Source: Stenotrophomonas terrae
GTDB taxonomy: Bacteria; Pseudomonadota; Gammaproteobacteria; Xanthomonadales; Xanthomonadaceae
Assembly: GCF_001431465.1 (NCBI RefSeq)
Contig: NZ_LDJJ01000010.1
Coordinates: forward strand, 1 to 64,000
DNA: 64,000 nucleotides
Reading direction: 5' to 3'
Each line of letters opens with the position of its first letter. Position 1 is the first letter of the stretch. Both the position numbers and the translations under genes were made by a program. This document shows, one piece after another, positions 37,089-45,908 of the stretch. A model generated the notes under the pieces. It searched no databases. It was not told where the DNA came from and worked only from the letters and a program-made list of their open reading frames with translations.

Positions 37089-38272
37089 GCTTTCCAGGCT
37101 CCAAACATGGTCCACAGCGCAGCACGGCCGTGGTCTTCGCCGCTTTCGCTGGCGACCGGGAAGATGTCCCGATCGACCACGCCGCGGACCTTGGTTTCGA
37201 AATAGCGATCGGCCTCGAAGCCGGCCGCAGCCATCATCTGGCGCAGGTCGTACTCATGCATCACGCTCCAGAACGGCTCGTTGTTGTTGTACGCATCCCA
37301 GTCGCGGATGAATTGCTCGTAGGGGTCCATGCCGTGGTACTGCGGCTGTTCCAGATGCGCGGTGAGGCCGCCGGCGGCCAGCAGGCGATGGATCTCGCGC
37401 AGCTTGCGTGGCATCGCCGTGGCCGAGCTCTCATGCCAGAACATCGAGGTGGTGATCAGGTCGAACGAACCATCTGCATAATCCAGCGCCTCGCCATTGG
37501 CCTGGCGGAAACGGATGTTGTTCACCCCAAGCGCGCGGGCACGCGCATGCGCATAGCGAAGCATCGGTGCGGCCACGTCGATGGCGATGACTTCGGCGTC
37601 CGGAAAGGCCTGCGCCAGCGGCACGATGTTGTGGCCAACGGTGCAGCCGATATCGAGGATGCGGCGCGGCTTGAACTGCGGGTGTTGTTCCTGCAGCCAC
37701 TGCGCCAGCGCCTGGCCGCCGCCATCGTTGTAGCGGCCGAGCATGCCGCCGGTGGTGGCGAAGATGCCGCAGTCGTAGTTGGCCGCTGCCGATACGTCAT
37801 CGGCCAGCAGTTCGGTGTGGTAGCCGCCGGGCATGCAATGGATGTCGACGGCGCTGGAGTAGCGTGGCACCTTCACCGATGCATCCAGCTGCAGGCCATC
37901 GTCGCTGGCATTGAGCGCGCGTGCCTTTTCGATCAGCGCATCCACCTGTTTGAGCACCAGGCCGCGGCCGGCCTGCTGGCGCATTTCCATGCTGCTGCGG
38001 CGCAGGGCGCTCCAGGTCTGGTAGATGCCATCGGCGGCCATCGCCTTGCGCACTTCGTGGCGGGTTTCCGGGGCGCGGCCTTTTTCCTTCTCGAACGCCG
38101 GCTTCACCCGCTGCTCGTAGGCCAGCTTGACCTTGGGGCTGAGCTGGGTGGCCAGGTAGCCGTTGAGGTTGGCGAGGAAATCGAAGCGGGCGGTGTCATC
38201 CAGCGCGCTATCGGGGAACACCGCGTGGCGGCCTACGTGCTGCCAACTCGGGGGTAGGGCTTGCTGGCTCAT
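37085..38272 (-). CDS. SAM-dependent methyltransferase
   Basis: 395 aa. The C-terminal two thirds is a class I methyltransferase domain: LDIGCTVGHNIVPLAQ (SAM site, near residue 205), VIAIDVAAPML (near 230) and the ubiE-like LITTSMFWHES and EIHRLLAAGGLTAHLE segments. The first 170 residues are an extra helical region not seen in plain UbiE-type enzymes and may bind the substrate. It is the first gene of the left unit and diverges from the DUF1838 gene across the shared regulatory gap. Substrate unknown. Confidence 0.8.
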   Translation of the reverse strand: MSQQALPPSWQHVGRHAVFPDSALDDTARFDFLANLNGYLATQLSPKVKLAYEQRVKPAFEKEKGRAPETRHEVRKAMAADGIYQTWSALRRSSMEMRQQAGRGLVLKQVDALIEKARALNASDDGLQLDASVKVPRYSSAVDIHCMPGGYHTELLADDVSAAANYDCGIFATTGGMLGRYNDGGGQALAQWLQEQHPQFKPRRILDIGCTVGHNIVPLAQAFPDAEVIAIDVAAPMLRYAHARARALGVNNIRFRQANGEALDYADGSFDLITTSMFWHESSATAMPRKLREIHRLLAAGGLTAHLEQPQYHGMDPYEQFIRDWDAYNNNEPFWSVMHEYDLRQMMAAAGFEADRYFETKVRGVVDRDIFPVASESGEDHGRAALWTMFGAWKA

Positions 38273-38730
38273 GGCAACTCCTCGAAAGGCTTCAAGTTCT
38301 AAAGTTATATCTATATGTCATGCGGATCTGCTCAGGGTCAAGCGGCAATTGGTACCAGTGCCGCGGTTGCCGCTGCGCGGCTCACAAACGCCGCTGATGC
38401 CGGCTGCCATCAGGTCGCCCAACACCCCTGAATCCCGAATTTCTCAAATGTCCGGACAAAATGCCAGTGCCGGATTTCACATCGCCGCCAGGGGATTTCT
38501 TGTTGCAAAGCAGCATCTTGCGCAATCCCGCCAAGCCCCGCTGCTGCAGCGTTTTCACGCCCCCCAGCACTGCCACGGGATCTGCGACATAGGTTCTACA
38601 AATGATTGGACAATCATGTACTAATGATATAGCTATATGACATCTTTGATGGGTCAACAGGCTCGTCTTCTGTGGTCCGGAGCACGCCAGTCACTGGCTT
38701 TCTGGCTCCACTTCAACCGGGGGGTTAGAC
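38273..38730. promoter_or_regulatory. Shared divergent regulatory region of the two catabolic units
   Basis: 458 bp with no gene (the 62-aa frame at 38637 lacks an SD and a family). Near the right-hand unit there is a perfect 16-base palindrome and then an imperfect one (TGATATAG / CTATATGA, 38626-38641); near the left-hand unit a related sequence TATATCTATATGTCATG lies at about 38304-38320. The related motifs at both ends suggest a common regulator, whose gene is not in the window. Confidence 0.6.
38602..38617. promoter_or_regulatory. Perfect 16-base palindrome, likely operator
   Basis: ATGATTG-GA-CAATCAT: 7-base arms around a GA centre. It overlaps a possible -35 (TTGGAC, 38606-38611) that is 16 bases from TATAGC (38628-38633), so a bound protein would block the promoter of the DUF1838 unit. 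The arms are of the ATTG/CAAT type; the regulator family cannot be told. Confidence 0.6.
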
Positions 38731-39591
38731 ATGATTCGAATGTCATCTGTTTTGCTGGCTGCCGCAATTGCACTTTCGCCACAGGCAAAAGCGCTGGATC
38801 TGCAGTCCGAACAGGGCAGCGTTGAGGCAATGGTCAAGCTGCGTTGTTCACTGGACCCGAAGCAGGAAGAGATCCTGTGGTGGGCCGGCACCCTGTTCTC
38901 GCAGGAGCCGGGGCAGAAGCCGGCACCGCTGCTGGGCTTCGAGGGCTACAACATCTGCCGTGCCGAGAAGCAGGCCGATGGCGTGTGGCGCCTGTATACC
39001 CGCGAGCTGACGTTCTACCGCGACCTGAAGACCGGCAAGATCATCGACAGCTGGGACAACCCGTTCTCCGGCGAACGCAACGAAGTGGTGCAGGTTGCCA
39101 ACGACCCGGTCAACACCGTGCTCAATGCACCGGGCCGGCCGCTGCACCTGCCGTGGGTGGAAGCAGGCGACCAGGTGATGTTGACGCTCAACATTCCGTT
39201 GGCCTATCCCAACCCGCTGCAGCCCAGCGAATTTCCCGCTGAGTCTTCCGGCCCGACCTACATGGGCTCGGAGCACTTCATGTTTTTCGCGCCTCGCGCG
39301 GACCTCGAAAACCCGGCGCTGAAGAGCGTGCCGGTCACCTACGGCTGGACCCGTGTCGGGCCGTGGCTCCCCTGGATGAAGCTGGGCACACGCCCGGGCA
39401 ATCTGCTGTACGTCGCGCAGGGCAACAAGCGCGCCTCGGTCAGTGAACTGCCTGCCGATATCCAGGAACTCGTCCGTACCCGCTACCCGGAGTACGCACG
39501 CGCACCTGCAACCTGGGTGCAACCCAACGTCACCAGCTGGAGCTACTACAAGCAGCTCAAGCAGGGTGCGGCGGCGAAACAGCAGGACTGA
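38731..39591 (+). CDS. DUF1838-family periplasmic protein
   Basis: 286 aa with a signal peptide (cut near residue 21, after AKA). The mature part resembles DUF1838 proteins: MVKLRCSLDPKQEEILWWAGTLF, then LLGFEGYNICRAE, and later the aromatic-rich segments of the family. DUF1838 has no known activity; it is found with TonB-receptor and oxidative clusters, by recall. The start at 38731 has GGGGGG upstream; ATG 38740 is an alternative. First gene of the right-hand unit. Confidence 0.7.
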   Translation: MIRMSSVLLAAAIALSPQAKALDLQSEQGSVEAMVKLRCSLDPKQEEILWWAGTLFSQEPGQKPAPLLGFEGYNICRAEKQADGVWRLYTRELTFYRDLKTGKIIDSWDNPFSGERNEVVQVANDPVNTVLNAPGRPLHLPWVEAGDQVMLTLNIPLAYPNPLQPSEFPAESSGPTYMGSEHFMFFAPRADLENPALKSVPVTYGWTRVGPWLPWMKLGTRPGNLLYVAQGNKRASVSELPADIQELVRTRYPEYARAPATWVQPNVTSWSYYKQLKQGAAAKQQD

Positions 39592-39680
39592 AGTACGGAA
39601 ACACTGGACGGAACCCTCCCCCAAGACGGCGCATCCATCCTCCCAATCCATTCCGATCAAACTTTCCAGTCGGGAAATAA

Positions 39681-42116
39681 ATGAAAATCATCAAGCCAGA
39701 CCTGCTGTGCTCCTCGATCGCCTTTGCACTGATGTTGTGCGCAGGCAACGCCGCGGCCCAGGCCGCCGACGAATCGGCTGCACCGCCGGCCGCCAACAGC
39801 GATGCCGTACAGAGCCTTGACCAGATCACCGTAACCGCACGCGGTGTGTCCGAACCGCTGCAGCAGATGCCGCTGCCGATCACCGCCATGTCCGCGCAGA
39901 CCATCGAGAAGAAGGGCCTGGTCGACGTGCGTGACATCGCCAACCTGTCGCCGAGTTTCTCGTTCAAGTCCGGCTACGGCCGCGGCTTCGACCGCCCGGT
40001 TATCCGCGGCATGTCCAACATCCAGGGCGAGTCCAACGCCTCGTTCTTCATCGACGGCATCTATGTCGAAGGTGATATCTCCAGCTACGGCCTGGAGAAC
40101 ATCCAGCGCGTGGAAGTGATCCGTGGCCCGCAGTCGGCGGCGTTCGGTCGCCGCACCTTCTCCGGTGCGGTCAACTTCATCACCAAGCGCCCGGGCAGCG
40201 CGCCGGGCGGCAAGGTCACCCTGGGTGCCGGCAACTACGGCCAGGAAAAGATGGGCCTGTTCTATTCCGGCGCGAATGACGATGGTTCGTTCGGTTACGA
40301 CCTGAGCCTGAACAAGCGCGGCAACGATGGCGTGTTCTACAACAACGCCTCGGGCAAGAAAGACCTCAACGGCACCGAAACCATCAGCGGCATGGCTGCC
40401 ATCGCCTGGTCGCCGACCGATGCGCTGGATATCACCGCACGCGTGATGCAGCAGAAGAGCCGCGACCAGCACTTTGCCGCCGCGCGCCTGGGTAGCGAAA
40501 ACCTCAACTGCTACCTGCCTGAGCCCACCGGCGACCTGTATTTCGGTCTGTATCCGATCCTCGAGTCGCGCCGTCGCGGTTACTACTGTGGTGAGCTGAA
40601 GGCGCCGTCGGAATATGCGCTCAATACCCAGGAATTCGAAACTGCTGGTTACTTCTCCGGGCGCAAGACCGACCTGCTGCGCACCAGCGTGGTCGTCGAC
40701 TACCTGTTCGCCAACGGCTGGAACTTGACCTCGACCTCGGCGTACAACAAGAGCGAAACCTATTCGGCCAGCGACCAGGATTACAGCACCATCCGTGGCT
40801 ACGGCGGCGCATTCGAGAGTTTCAGCAATACCGGCGTCAAGAACTGGTCGCAGGACATCCGCCTGACCACCGACCAGAGCTTGGCCGTGTCGGGCATGCT
40901 CGGCGCGTATTACTACAAGCAGCAGGCACAGCCGGGCTGGGGTGGCGACCTGACCGGCTACACCATCGGCGGCAACAAGGTGGTGACCACCATCCCCGCC
41001 AATCCCGATGACCAGACCGTCAACAAGGCGCTCTACGGCCTGATCAACTGGCACATCAACGACCAGTGGACCACCTCGCTGGAAGGCCGCTATGCGCGCG
41101 ATGAGATCAGCAAGGGTGGCACCGACGTCCGTGTACTGGGTGCCGGCACCTATCGCCAGCCGTATGCATTGGCCAAGACCTTCAGCAGCTTCACCCCGCG
41201 CTGGACCTTGAGCTACCAGGCGCAGGAAAACGTCAATCTGTACGGCCTGGTGTCCAAGGGCAATAAGCCGGGCGGCTTCAATACCGACGTCTATCGCGCC
41301 GACTTCCTTGAAACCGAGCGTGACGCGCTGATCGCGCGTGGCTTGAACACGTACAAGGAAGAAGAGGCTTGGAACTACGAACTGGGCATGAAGAGTGATT
41401 GGCTGGACGGCACCCTGCGTGTCAACGCCAACATCTACCAGATCGACTGGACCAACCAGCAGCTGACCGAAACCGGCCCGGTGATCCGCAAGAACGGCTC
41501 GTTGTTCTCGACCAGCTACACCACCAATGTCGGTGAGTCGCGCATCCGTGGCTTCGAGCTGGAAAGCCAATGGGCGTTCGCCCAAGGCTGGCTGGCCAGC
41601 CTGGCGTATTCGTACACCGATGCCGAGATCCTGAAGTTCATCAGCCAGGACCAGGCCGATCTGTTCTCCAGCAGCAACGCACCGACGCTGGCTGATCCGG
41701 CCGCCGATGCTGCCGGCGCCACGCTGCCGCGTGTGCCCAAGCACAAGGCGACGCTGGGCCTGATGTATGACGGTGCACTGTCCAATGGTTGGGAATACAC
41801 CGCCAACATGGACGTGAACTACGAGGGCAAGCGTTACATCCAGGTCGACAACCTGGCCTATATCGGCGCTTCCACCCGTACCAACTTCCGCTTCAGCATC
41901 CGCCCGACCGAGCAGCTGCAGGTTTCGGCCTATGTCAACAACGCGTTCAACGACCGCACCCTGGAAGACGCACAGCGCACGATCAATCCGGACGCTTATG
42001 TGGCCGTGCCGGCAGTGCCGCCATTGACCGGCCTGGCCGTGACCAACCTGCGCGACTTCGGTCTTACCCCGTCGTTGCCGCGCATGTACGGCGTGGAAGT
42101 CAGCTACAAGTTCTAA
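39681..42116 (+). CDS. TonB-dependent outer-membrane receptor
   Basis: 811 aa. A signal peptide (to about residue 26) is followed by a TonB-box-like LDQITVTAR, a plug domain (near residues 60-170, with FIDGIYVEG and VEVIRGPQSAAFGRRTFSGAVNF), then a 22-strand barrel ending in a C-terminal aromatic (SYKF). It resembles the sphingomonad-type receptors that import small hydrophobic or aromatic ligands rather than classical siderophore receptors, though this is by eye. It should bring the substrate of this gene group across the outer membrane. It sits 89 bases downstream of the DUF1838 gene. Confidence 0.88.
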   Translation: MKIIKPDLLCSSIAFALMLCAGNAAAQAADESAAPPAANSDAVQSLDQITVTARGVSEPLQQMPLPITAMSAQTIEKKGLVDVRDIANLSPSFSFKSGYGRGFDRPVIRGMSNIQGESNASFFIDGIYVEGDISSYGLENIQRVEVIRGPQSAAFGRRTFSGAVNFITKRPGSAPGGKVTLGAGNYGQEKMGLFYSGANDDGSFGYDLSLNKRGNDGVFYNNASGKKDLNGTETISGMAAIAWSPTDALDITARVMQQKSRDQHFAAARLGSENLNCYLPEPTGDLYFGLYPILESRRRGYYCGELKAPSEYALNTQEFETAGYFSGRKTDLLRTSVVVDYLFANGWNLTSTSAYNKSETYSASDQDYSTIRGYGGAFESFSNTGVKNWSQDIRLTTDQSLAVSGMLGAYYYKQQAQPGWGGDLTGYTIGGNKVVTTIPANPDDQTVNKALYGLINWHINDQWTTSLEGRYARDEISKGGTDVRVLGAGTYRQPYALAKTFSSFTPRWTLSYQAQENVNLYGLVSKGNKPGGFNTDVYRADFLETERDALIARGLNTYKEEEAWNYELGMKSDWLDGTLRVNANIYQIDWTNQQLTETGPVIRKNGSLFSTSYTTNVGESRIRGFELESQWAFAQGWLASLAYSYTDAEILKFISQDQADLFSSSNAPTLADPAADAAGATLPRVPKHKATLGLMYDGALSNGWEYTANMDVNYEGKRYIQVDNLAYIGASTRTNFRFSIRPTEQLQVSAYVNNAFNDRTLEDAQRTINPDAYVAVPAVPPLTGLAVTNLRDFGLTPSLPRMYGVEVSYKF

Positions 42117-42226
42117 GCGCCAGCGCGGGTTGGGAGGGCGCGCTGCGTGCTCCCAACCCGCAAATCGCCCGTTTGGATTTACCGGAAATGATCAGCGTCC
42201 TTTCCACCGGTGTGGGAAGGACGGCA

Positions 42227-43663
42227 ATGAAACAACAGCAACCCGCACCTCAGGTCCCCGCAATGCAACGACGCGATTTCATCAAGGGAGTTTCCGCCAT
42301 GGCCGCACTGTCGTTGCTGCCGGGCATGCTGCACGCCAAAGTACCGAGCAGCGATGTCATCGTGGTCGGTGCCGGGCTGGCCGGCTTGGCTGCCGCGCAT
42401 GCGCTGGAAGCCGGTGGTGCCCGCGTTACCGTACTGGAGGCCAATCCGCGTGTTGGCGGCCGCCTGCAGACCGTAGTGCGCAATGGCATCCGCTTTGAAA
42501 TCGGCGGCGTGGAAGTGGGCACTGGCTACGAACGCGTGCATGCCCACGCCAAGCGCGTCGGTGTCGGCATCGAGCCACCGTCGGTCGCCTTGCCGACCGC
42601 TGCAGGGCTGGGCCTGGTACTGGGCGACAGGCTGGTGCCTGCGCTGCAATGGGGTGAAAGCCCCCTCAATACACTGCAGGGCCGCGAACACGGTGTGCTG
42701 CCGCCGATGCTGCTGGCCTCCGCGATCGGTGAGCTGGGCCTGCCGGCGCTGGACAGCTGGCGCGACCCCAACAATCTCTCGCTGGATATCCCGCTGGCGC
42801 AGCTGATTGCCAGCAAGGGCTGGTCGCCGCAGGCGCTGCAATGGATGGATATCGGCAATAGTTTTTCCTCGCTGCAGACCATCAGCGCGCTGGATGCCCT
42901 GCGCCGCGATGCGTTGCGGCGGTTTGGTTCGAAGGGCACCGGCTGGGTGCAAGGCGGCAGCCAGGCGCTGCCGGAGGCCATGGCCGCCTCGCTTGCGCAG
43001 CCGCCGGTACTCGATGCCCAGGTCACCCGGGTGGAGTCGGTGCGTGGCACGCTGGAAGTGCGCTGCGCCGATGGCCGCCGTTTCCGTGCCGCGCACCTGG
43101 TGCTGGCCCTGCCCAGCGGGCCGCTCAGCCGCATCGCCATCGATCCGGCACCGCCGGTGGCGCAGCAGGAAGTGTGGTCGGCACGCAGCTCCAATGCGGT
43201 GACCACCGTGCACCTGCATCCCACCCGCAAATTCTGGGAAGACGACGGCCTGCCGCTGTCGCTGTGGGGCGATGGCCCGTTGCAGCGCGTGTTTGCCGTG
43301 CCGGGCGCTGATGGCCAGATCAACCGCCTGATCGTCTGGCTCAATGGCGCCATGGCCCGGCAGGCTGACATGTTGGACCGCGAGGCCCGTTTTGCCTGGG
43401 TGATCAACGCCATGGAGCGCCTGCGGCCGGCGTCCAAGGGCGCCCTGGTCCCGTTGGAGACCCGCAGCTGGGGCAGCGATCCGCTGGCCGACGGCGCGTT
43501 CTCCGAAATCACCCCCGGCCGTTTCCTGGAAACCATGCTGTGGGCCAATACCCCGTTCGGTCGTATCCACTTTGCCGGCGAGCAGACCGAACTGCAGGTT
43601 CCGGGCATGGAAGCGGCCGTCAGCTCAGGCGAACGTGCAGCTGCAGCAATTCTTTCGGCCTGA
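42227..43663 (+). CDS. Tat-exported flavin amine oxidase-like protein
   Basis: 478 aa. The Tat leader (RRDFIKGVSAMAALSLLPG, near residues 13-31) precedes a GMC/amine-oxidase FAD fold: VIVVGAGLAGLAAAHALEAGG (near residue 46), VLEANPRVGGRL, and the C-terminal GRIHFAGEQTELQVPGMEAA. This is the flavin monoamine oxidase fold; related enzymes oxidise amines, polyamines or alpha-amino acids. Tat export puts it in the periplasm with the nitrilase. The start at 42227 has GGAAGGA upstream; the ATG at 42188 and the ATG at 42263 are less likely. Confidence 0.85.
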   Translation: MKQQQPAPQVPAMQRRDFIKGVSAMAALSLLPGMLHAKVPSSDVIVVGAGLAGLAAAHALEAGGARVTVLEANPRVGGRLQTVVRNGIRFEIGGVEVGTGYERVHAHAKRVGVGIEPPSVALPTAAGLGLVLGDRLVPALQWGESPLNTLQGREHGVLPPMLLASAIGELGLPALDSWRDPNNLSLDIPLAQLIASKGWSPQALQWMDIGNSFSSLQTISALDALRRDALRRFGSKGTGWVQGGSQALPEAMAASLAQPPVLDAQVTRVESVRGTLEVRCADGRRFRAAHLVLALPSGPLSRIAIDPAPPVAQQEVWSARSSNAVTTVHLHPTRKFWEDDGLPLSLWGDGPLQRVFAVPGADGQINRLIVWLNGAMARQADMLDREARFAWVINAMERLRPASKGALVPLETRSWGSDPLADGAFSEITPGRFLETMLWANTPFGRIHFAGEQTELQVPGMEAAVSSGERAAAAILSA

Positions 43664-43718
43664 TTGAACTACCTTATCCCCTACCTTCCGGGCGCGGATG
43701 CGCCTTCCAGAGACAGTA

Positions 43719-44891
43719 ATGAGCCTGAAGACACTGAACCCCTACGATTTGTTCGACGTGCGTTCGCTGCTGAGCGAGGAAGAACGCGCTGTACAGGATT
43801 CCGTCGCCCGTTTCACCGATGAGCGCGTGCTGCCGATCATCGGCGATTGCTTCGACCAGGGCCGCTTCCCCACCGAATTGATCGGCGAAATCGCCGACAT
43901 GGGCCTGCTCGGCAGCTCGTTGCCGGAACAGTACGGCGGCGCCGGTTTGAACAGCGTCAGCTACGGCCTGATCTGCCAGGAACTGGAGCGCGGTGATTCC
44001 GGCATCCGCAGCTTCGTCTCGGTGCAGAGCTCGCTGTGCATGTATCCCATCTACGCCTACGGTTCGGAAGAGCAGCGCATGCGCTGGTTGCCGGACATGT
44101 CGCGCGGCAAGGTGATCGGCTGCTTCGGCCTGACCGAAGCCCACGGCGGCTCCGACCCGGCCAGCATGAAGACCCGTGCCGTGAAGGACGGCGGTGACTG
44201 GGTGATCAATGGTTCCAAGATGTGGATCACCAATGGCTCGGTGGCCGATATCGCCATCGTCTGGGCCAACACCGACGAAGGCGTGCAGGGCTTTGTCATC
44301 GAGAAGGGCACCCCGGGCTTCACCGCCCAGGAGATCAAGCACAAGATGAGCCTGCGCGCCTCGGTGACCGGCGCGCTATTCTTCGACAACGTGCGCGTGC
44401 CCGATGCCAACCGCCTGCCCAACGTGAAGGGCCTGAAGGGCCCGCTCGGCTGCCTCACCCAGGCCCGCTACGGCATCACCTGGGGCCCGCTGGGTGCGGC
44501 CATCGCCTGCCTGGACGAAGTGCTGGCCTATACCAAGGAGCGCATCCTGTTCGGCCGCCCGGTCGCCGCCACCCAGAGCGCGCAGATCAAGATGGCTGAC
44601 ATGGCCCGCCGCATCACCGCCGGCCAGTTGCTGGTACTGCAGCTCGGCCGCCTGAAGGACGCCGGGCAGATGCAGCCGCAGCAGGTGTCGCTGGCCAAGT
44701 GGAACAACTGCCGTCTGGCCATCGACATCGCCCGCGAATGCCGCGACCTGCTCGGCGGTGCCGGCATCACCACCGAACACGGTGCGATCCGCCATGCGCT
44801 GAACCTGGAGTCGGTGATCACGTACGAAGGCACCGAGACCGTGCACCAGCTGGTGATCGGCCGCGAGCTGACCGGCATCAACGCGTTCTGA
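43719..44891 (+). CDS. Acyl-CoA dehydrogenase, glutaryl-CoA dehydrogenase-like
   Basis: 390 aa. FGLTEAHGGSDPASMKTRAV (near residue 140) and WVINGSKMWITNG are the family's FAD/acyl-CoA motifs; the C-terminal SVITYEGTETVHQLVIGRELTGINAF closely matches the catalytic Glu region of glutaryl-CoA dehydrogenases, where Glu in TYEGT is the base. It probably oxidises, and may decarboxylate, a short dicarboxylic-type acyl-CoA; the true substrate is unknown. The ATG at 43719 lies 55 bases past the amine oxidase gene. Confidence 0.85.
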   Translation: MSLKTLNPYDLFDVRSLLSEEERAVQDSVARFTDERVLPIIGDCFDQGRFPTELIGEIADMGLLGSSLPEQYGGAGLNSVSYGLICQELERGDSGIRSFVSVQSSLCMYPIYAYGSEEQRMRWLPDMSRGKVIGCFGLTEAHGGSDPASMKTRAVKDGGDWVINGSKMWITNGSVADIAIVWANTDEGVQGFVIEKGTPGFTAQEIKHKMSLRASVTGALFFDNVRVPDANRLPNVKGLKGPLGCLTQARYGITWGPLGAAIACLDEVLAYTKERILFGRPVAATQSAQIKMADMARRITAGQLLVLQLGRLKDAGQMQPQQVSLAKWNNCRLAIDIARECRDLLGGAGITTEHGAIRHALNLESVITYEGTETVHQLVIGRELTGINAF

Positions 44892-44894
44892 TCG

Positions 44895-45899
44895 ATGGAC
44901 GGCTTGCACACGACAATGCAGGCCGTCTGCCTGCGGCAGGTTCCCCAAGGCATGCCGCAGGCGCAGGACTTTGAACTGCGCCAGCTGCCGCTACCGCTGA
45001 TTGGTGACGGCCAGCTGCGGGTGCAGGTGCAATGGTTGTCGCTGGACCCCTTCCTGCGTGCACAGCTCGGTGGCCGTTATGCGGTGCCGTGTCCGCCGTT
45101 GGGCAGCATCGTGCCGGGCTACGGCATCGGCACGGTGGTCGAAGACCGCAGTGGCCGCTTCCAGCCAGGTGACGTGGTTGCCGGCATGACCGGCTGGGCC
45201 GAGTTCGCGGCAATGGAAGCAAACGCAGCGTCGTTGATTGATGCGGCGCTGGCGCCGGTCAGCACCGCCGTCGGCGTGCTCGGTGTTCCGGGTCTTACCG
45301 CCTGGGCCGGTGTGCGCAGGATCCTGCAGCCCAAGGCTGGCCAGACCATCCTGGTATCCACCGCCGCCGGTGCCGTTGGCAGCGTGGTGGGCCAGCTGTG
45401 CAAGGCTGCCGGCTGTCGCGTGGTCGGCATTGCCGGCAGCGCGCAGAAGTGCGCCATCGTCACCGACGAATTCGGCTTCGATGCCTGCGTCAGTTACCGC
45501 GATGCGGACTTTGTCGCGTCGCTGCGCGCGGCCTGCCCGGATGGCATCGATGGCTATTTCGACAACGTCGGCGGCGCCGTACTGGAAGCGGCGCTGTCAC
45601 TGCTGCGCCTGCATGCACGGGTAGTGCTGTGCGGGCTAAGCGATCAATACAACCGTGCCGAACGCCCGGCCGGCCCCAACCTGGGCCCGGTGATCGGCGC
45701 GCGCGCACGGCTTGAAGGCCTGGTGGTCTACGACCATCTGGGCGACTTCGCGCAATGCCGCAGCGAACTGGCGCAGATGATTGCCGCCGGCACGCTGCGC
45801 TACCGCGAACACATCCACGACGGGCTGGCCTCTGCGCCGGCTGGTTTCATTGGCCTGCTCAATGGCGACAACCTGGGCAAGGCGCTGGTACGGCTCTAA
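44895..45899 (+). CDS. NADP-dependent MDR reductase (CurA/prostaglandin reductase-like)
   Basis: 334 aa, the medium-chain dehydrogenase/reductase fold without zinc ligands. The motif GLTAWAG near residue 137 and AAGAVGSVVGQL near residue 158 (the NADP-binding GxGxxG variant), followed by KCAIVTDEFGFDACVSY and GIDGYFDNVGG, are typical of the CurA/leukotriene B4 dehydrogenase branch, which reduces the C=C of alpha,beta-unsaturated carbonyl compounds. It lies three bases after the acyl-CoA dehydrogenase gene, so the two are probably co-translated. ATG 44916 is a second possible start. Confidence 0.85.
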   Translation: MDGLHTTMQAVCLRQVPQGMPQAQDFELRQLPLPLIGDGQLRVQVQWLSLDPFLRAQLGGRYAVPCPPLGSIVPGYGIGTVVEDRSGRFQPGDVVAGMTGWAEFAAMEANAASLIDAALAPVSTAVGVLGVPGLTAWAGVRRILQPKAGQTILVSTAAGAVGSVVGQLCKAAGCRVVGIAGSAQKCAIVTDEFGFDACVSYRDADFVASLRAACPDGIDGYFDNVGGAVLEAALSLLRLHARVVLCGLSDQYNRAERPAGPNLGPVIGARARLEGLVVYDHLGDFAQCRSELAQMIAAGTLRYREHIHDGLASAPAGFIGLLNGDNLGKALVRL

Positions 45900-45908
45900 G
45901 GAACACGC

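Noticed and set aside
38637-38825. 62-aa frame (MTSLMGQQARLLW...) in the divergent regulatory gap
   Set aside because: No SD, no family, and it overlaps the start of the DUF1838 gene in another frame.
39657-41744. 695-aa frame antisense to the TonB receptor
   Set aside because: The plus-strand receptor has signal peptide, plug and barrel motifs; the antisense frame has none.
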